Shown here piece after piece: positions 63,830-64,000 of a stretch of 64,000 bases of DNA. The notes beneath the pieces were generated by a model. The model made no database searches and was not told the DNA's origin. It saw nothing but the letters and a program-made list of their open reading frames with translations. Position 1 is the stretch's first letter, and every line of letters begins with the position of its first letter. A program made the position numbers and the translations under genes. Source of the DNA: Arcuatula senhousia (taxonomy: Eukaryota > Mollusca > Bivalvia > Mytilida > Mytilidae); assembly GCA_963971305.1 (NCBI GenBank), contig OZ020308.1:22597275-22661274 (forward strand). Reading direction: 5' to 3'.

Positions 63830-64000
63830 TAATTTGGTTCTAGTTTTTGGCATTTTATGGTATAATTGTTCTTTGCTCTTCATATTCATAAAGTGTTTGG
63901 CCTTTCAAATTTTTGGTAGAGCGCCTCTGATGAGTCTTGAATAGACGAAACGCGCGTCAGGACATAGCAAAATTCAATTGTCAGGAACTTTGTTGTAATT
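63830..64000 (+). mobile_element. Hammerhead-bearing repeat element, right part (runs off the window)
   Basis: TTCTAGTTTTTGGCATTTTA, TGTTCTTTGCTCTTCATATT, CATAAAGTGTTTGGCC, the ribozyme motif, then CATAGCAAAATTCAATTGTC, AGGAACTTTGTTGTAATT. The same succession of blocks is seen at 27640-27830. The final blocks also follow the motif at 36345-36380. Confidence 0.7.
63921..63964 (+). ncRNA. Hammerhead ribozyme motif, best preserved copy
   Basis: GCGCCT (stem I), CTGATGA at 63927-63933, GTC-TTGAATA-GAC (3-bp stem II with 7-nt loop), GAAA at 63947-63950, CGCGCGT (with the last A of GAAA a self-complementary ACGCGCGT stem III of 3 bp and 2-nt loop), cleavage triplet GTC ending 63958, then AGGACA. 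All invariant core bases, stem II and stem III are present. Stem I pairs for only three bases here, against six at 36291. This is a type I hammerhead with a minimal stem III, a form known from bivalve repeats and thought to work best as a dimer. Confidence 0.8.

Overview
The window is eukaryotic. The genes are split by GT-AG introns, the DNA is AT-rich, and most of it is interspersed repeat. The mix suggests a bivalve mollusc, most likely a mussel (inference): a 721-codon animal methylcrotonoyl-CoA carboxylase alpha gene, a cytochrome P450 first exon, a secreted Kazal inhibitor, Pearl/Helentron-like repeats built from 130-180 bp tandem units with (ACGG)n tracts, and hammerhead-ribozyme repeats of the type known from bivalves.

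Layout. 1-1065: a minus-strand cytochrome P450 N-terminal coding exon, with the rest beyond the left edge, plus a GC-rich minisatellite. 3640-22484: the complete MCCC1 gene (+), rebuilt here as 17 coding exons that join in frame. Its introns carry mariner-like MITEs, two SINEs with tRNA-like heads, a 167-bp tandem array, a truncated LINE and decayed copies of its own exon ends. 22.9-25.9 kb: nested repeats. 26846-29633: the last four coding exons (-) of an unrecognised coiled-coil protein. 30-54 kb: no convincing host gene. This stretch is layered repeats, including hammerhead-bearing elements, a Foldback/MULE-like element with 9-bp target duplication, paired palindromic arrays and a decayed reverse-transcriptase fragment. 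54.8-59.5 kb: a 5'-truncated LINE reverse transcriptase, split by a 2.6-kb terminal-inverted-repeat element with a 5-bp target duplication. 60546-63325: a four-exon, two-Kazal-domain secreted protease inhibitor (+). 63.9 kb: the best preserved hammerhead ribozyme copy.

The genes do not form a functional unit. MCCC1 acts in mitochondrial leucine breakdown, the P450 would sit in the ER membrane and the Kazal protein is secreted. The most unusual pattern is that three coding exons (MCCC1 exons 5 and 11, Kazal exon 2) are each followed in the next intron by a diverged copy of that exon's own 3' end and donor region.

All exon joins, repeat alignments and target-site duplications were read by eye. 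Repeat borders are approximate unless a target-site duplication is given.
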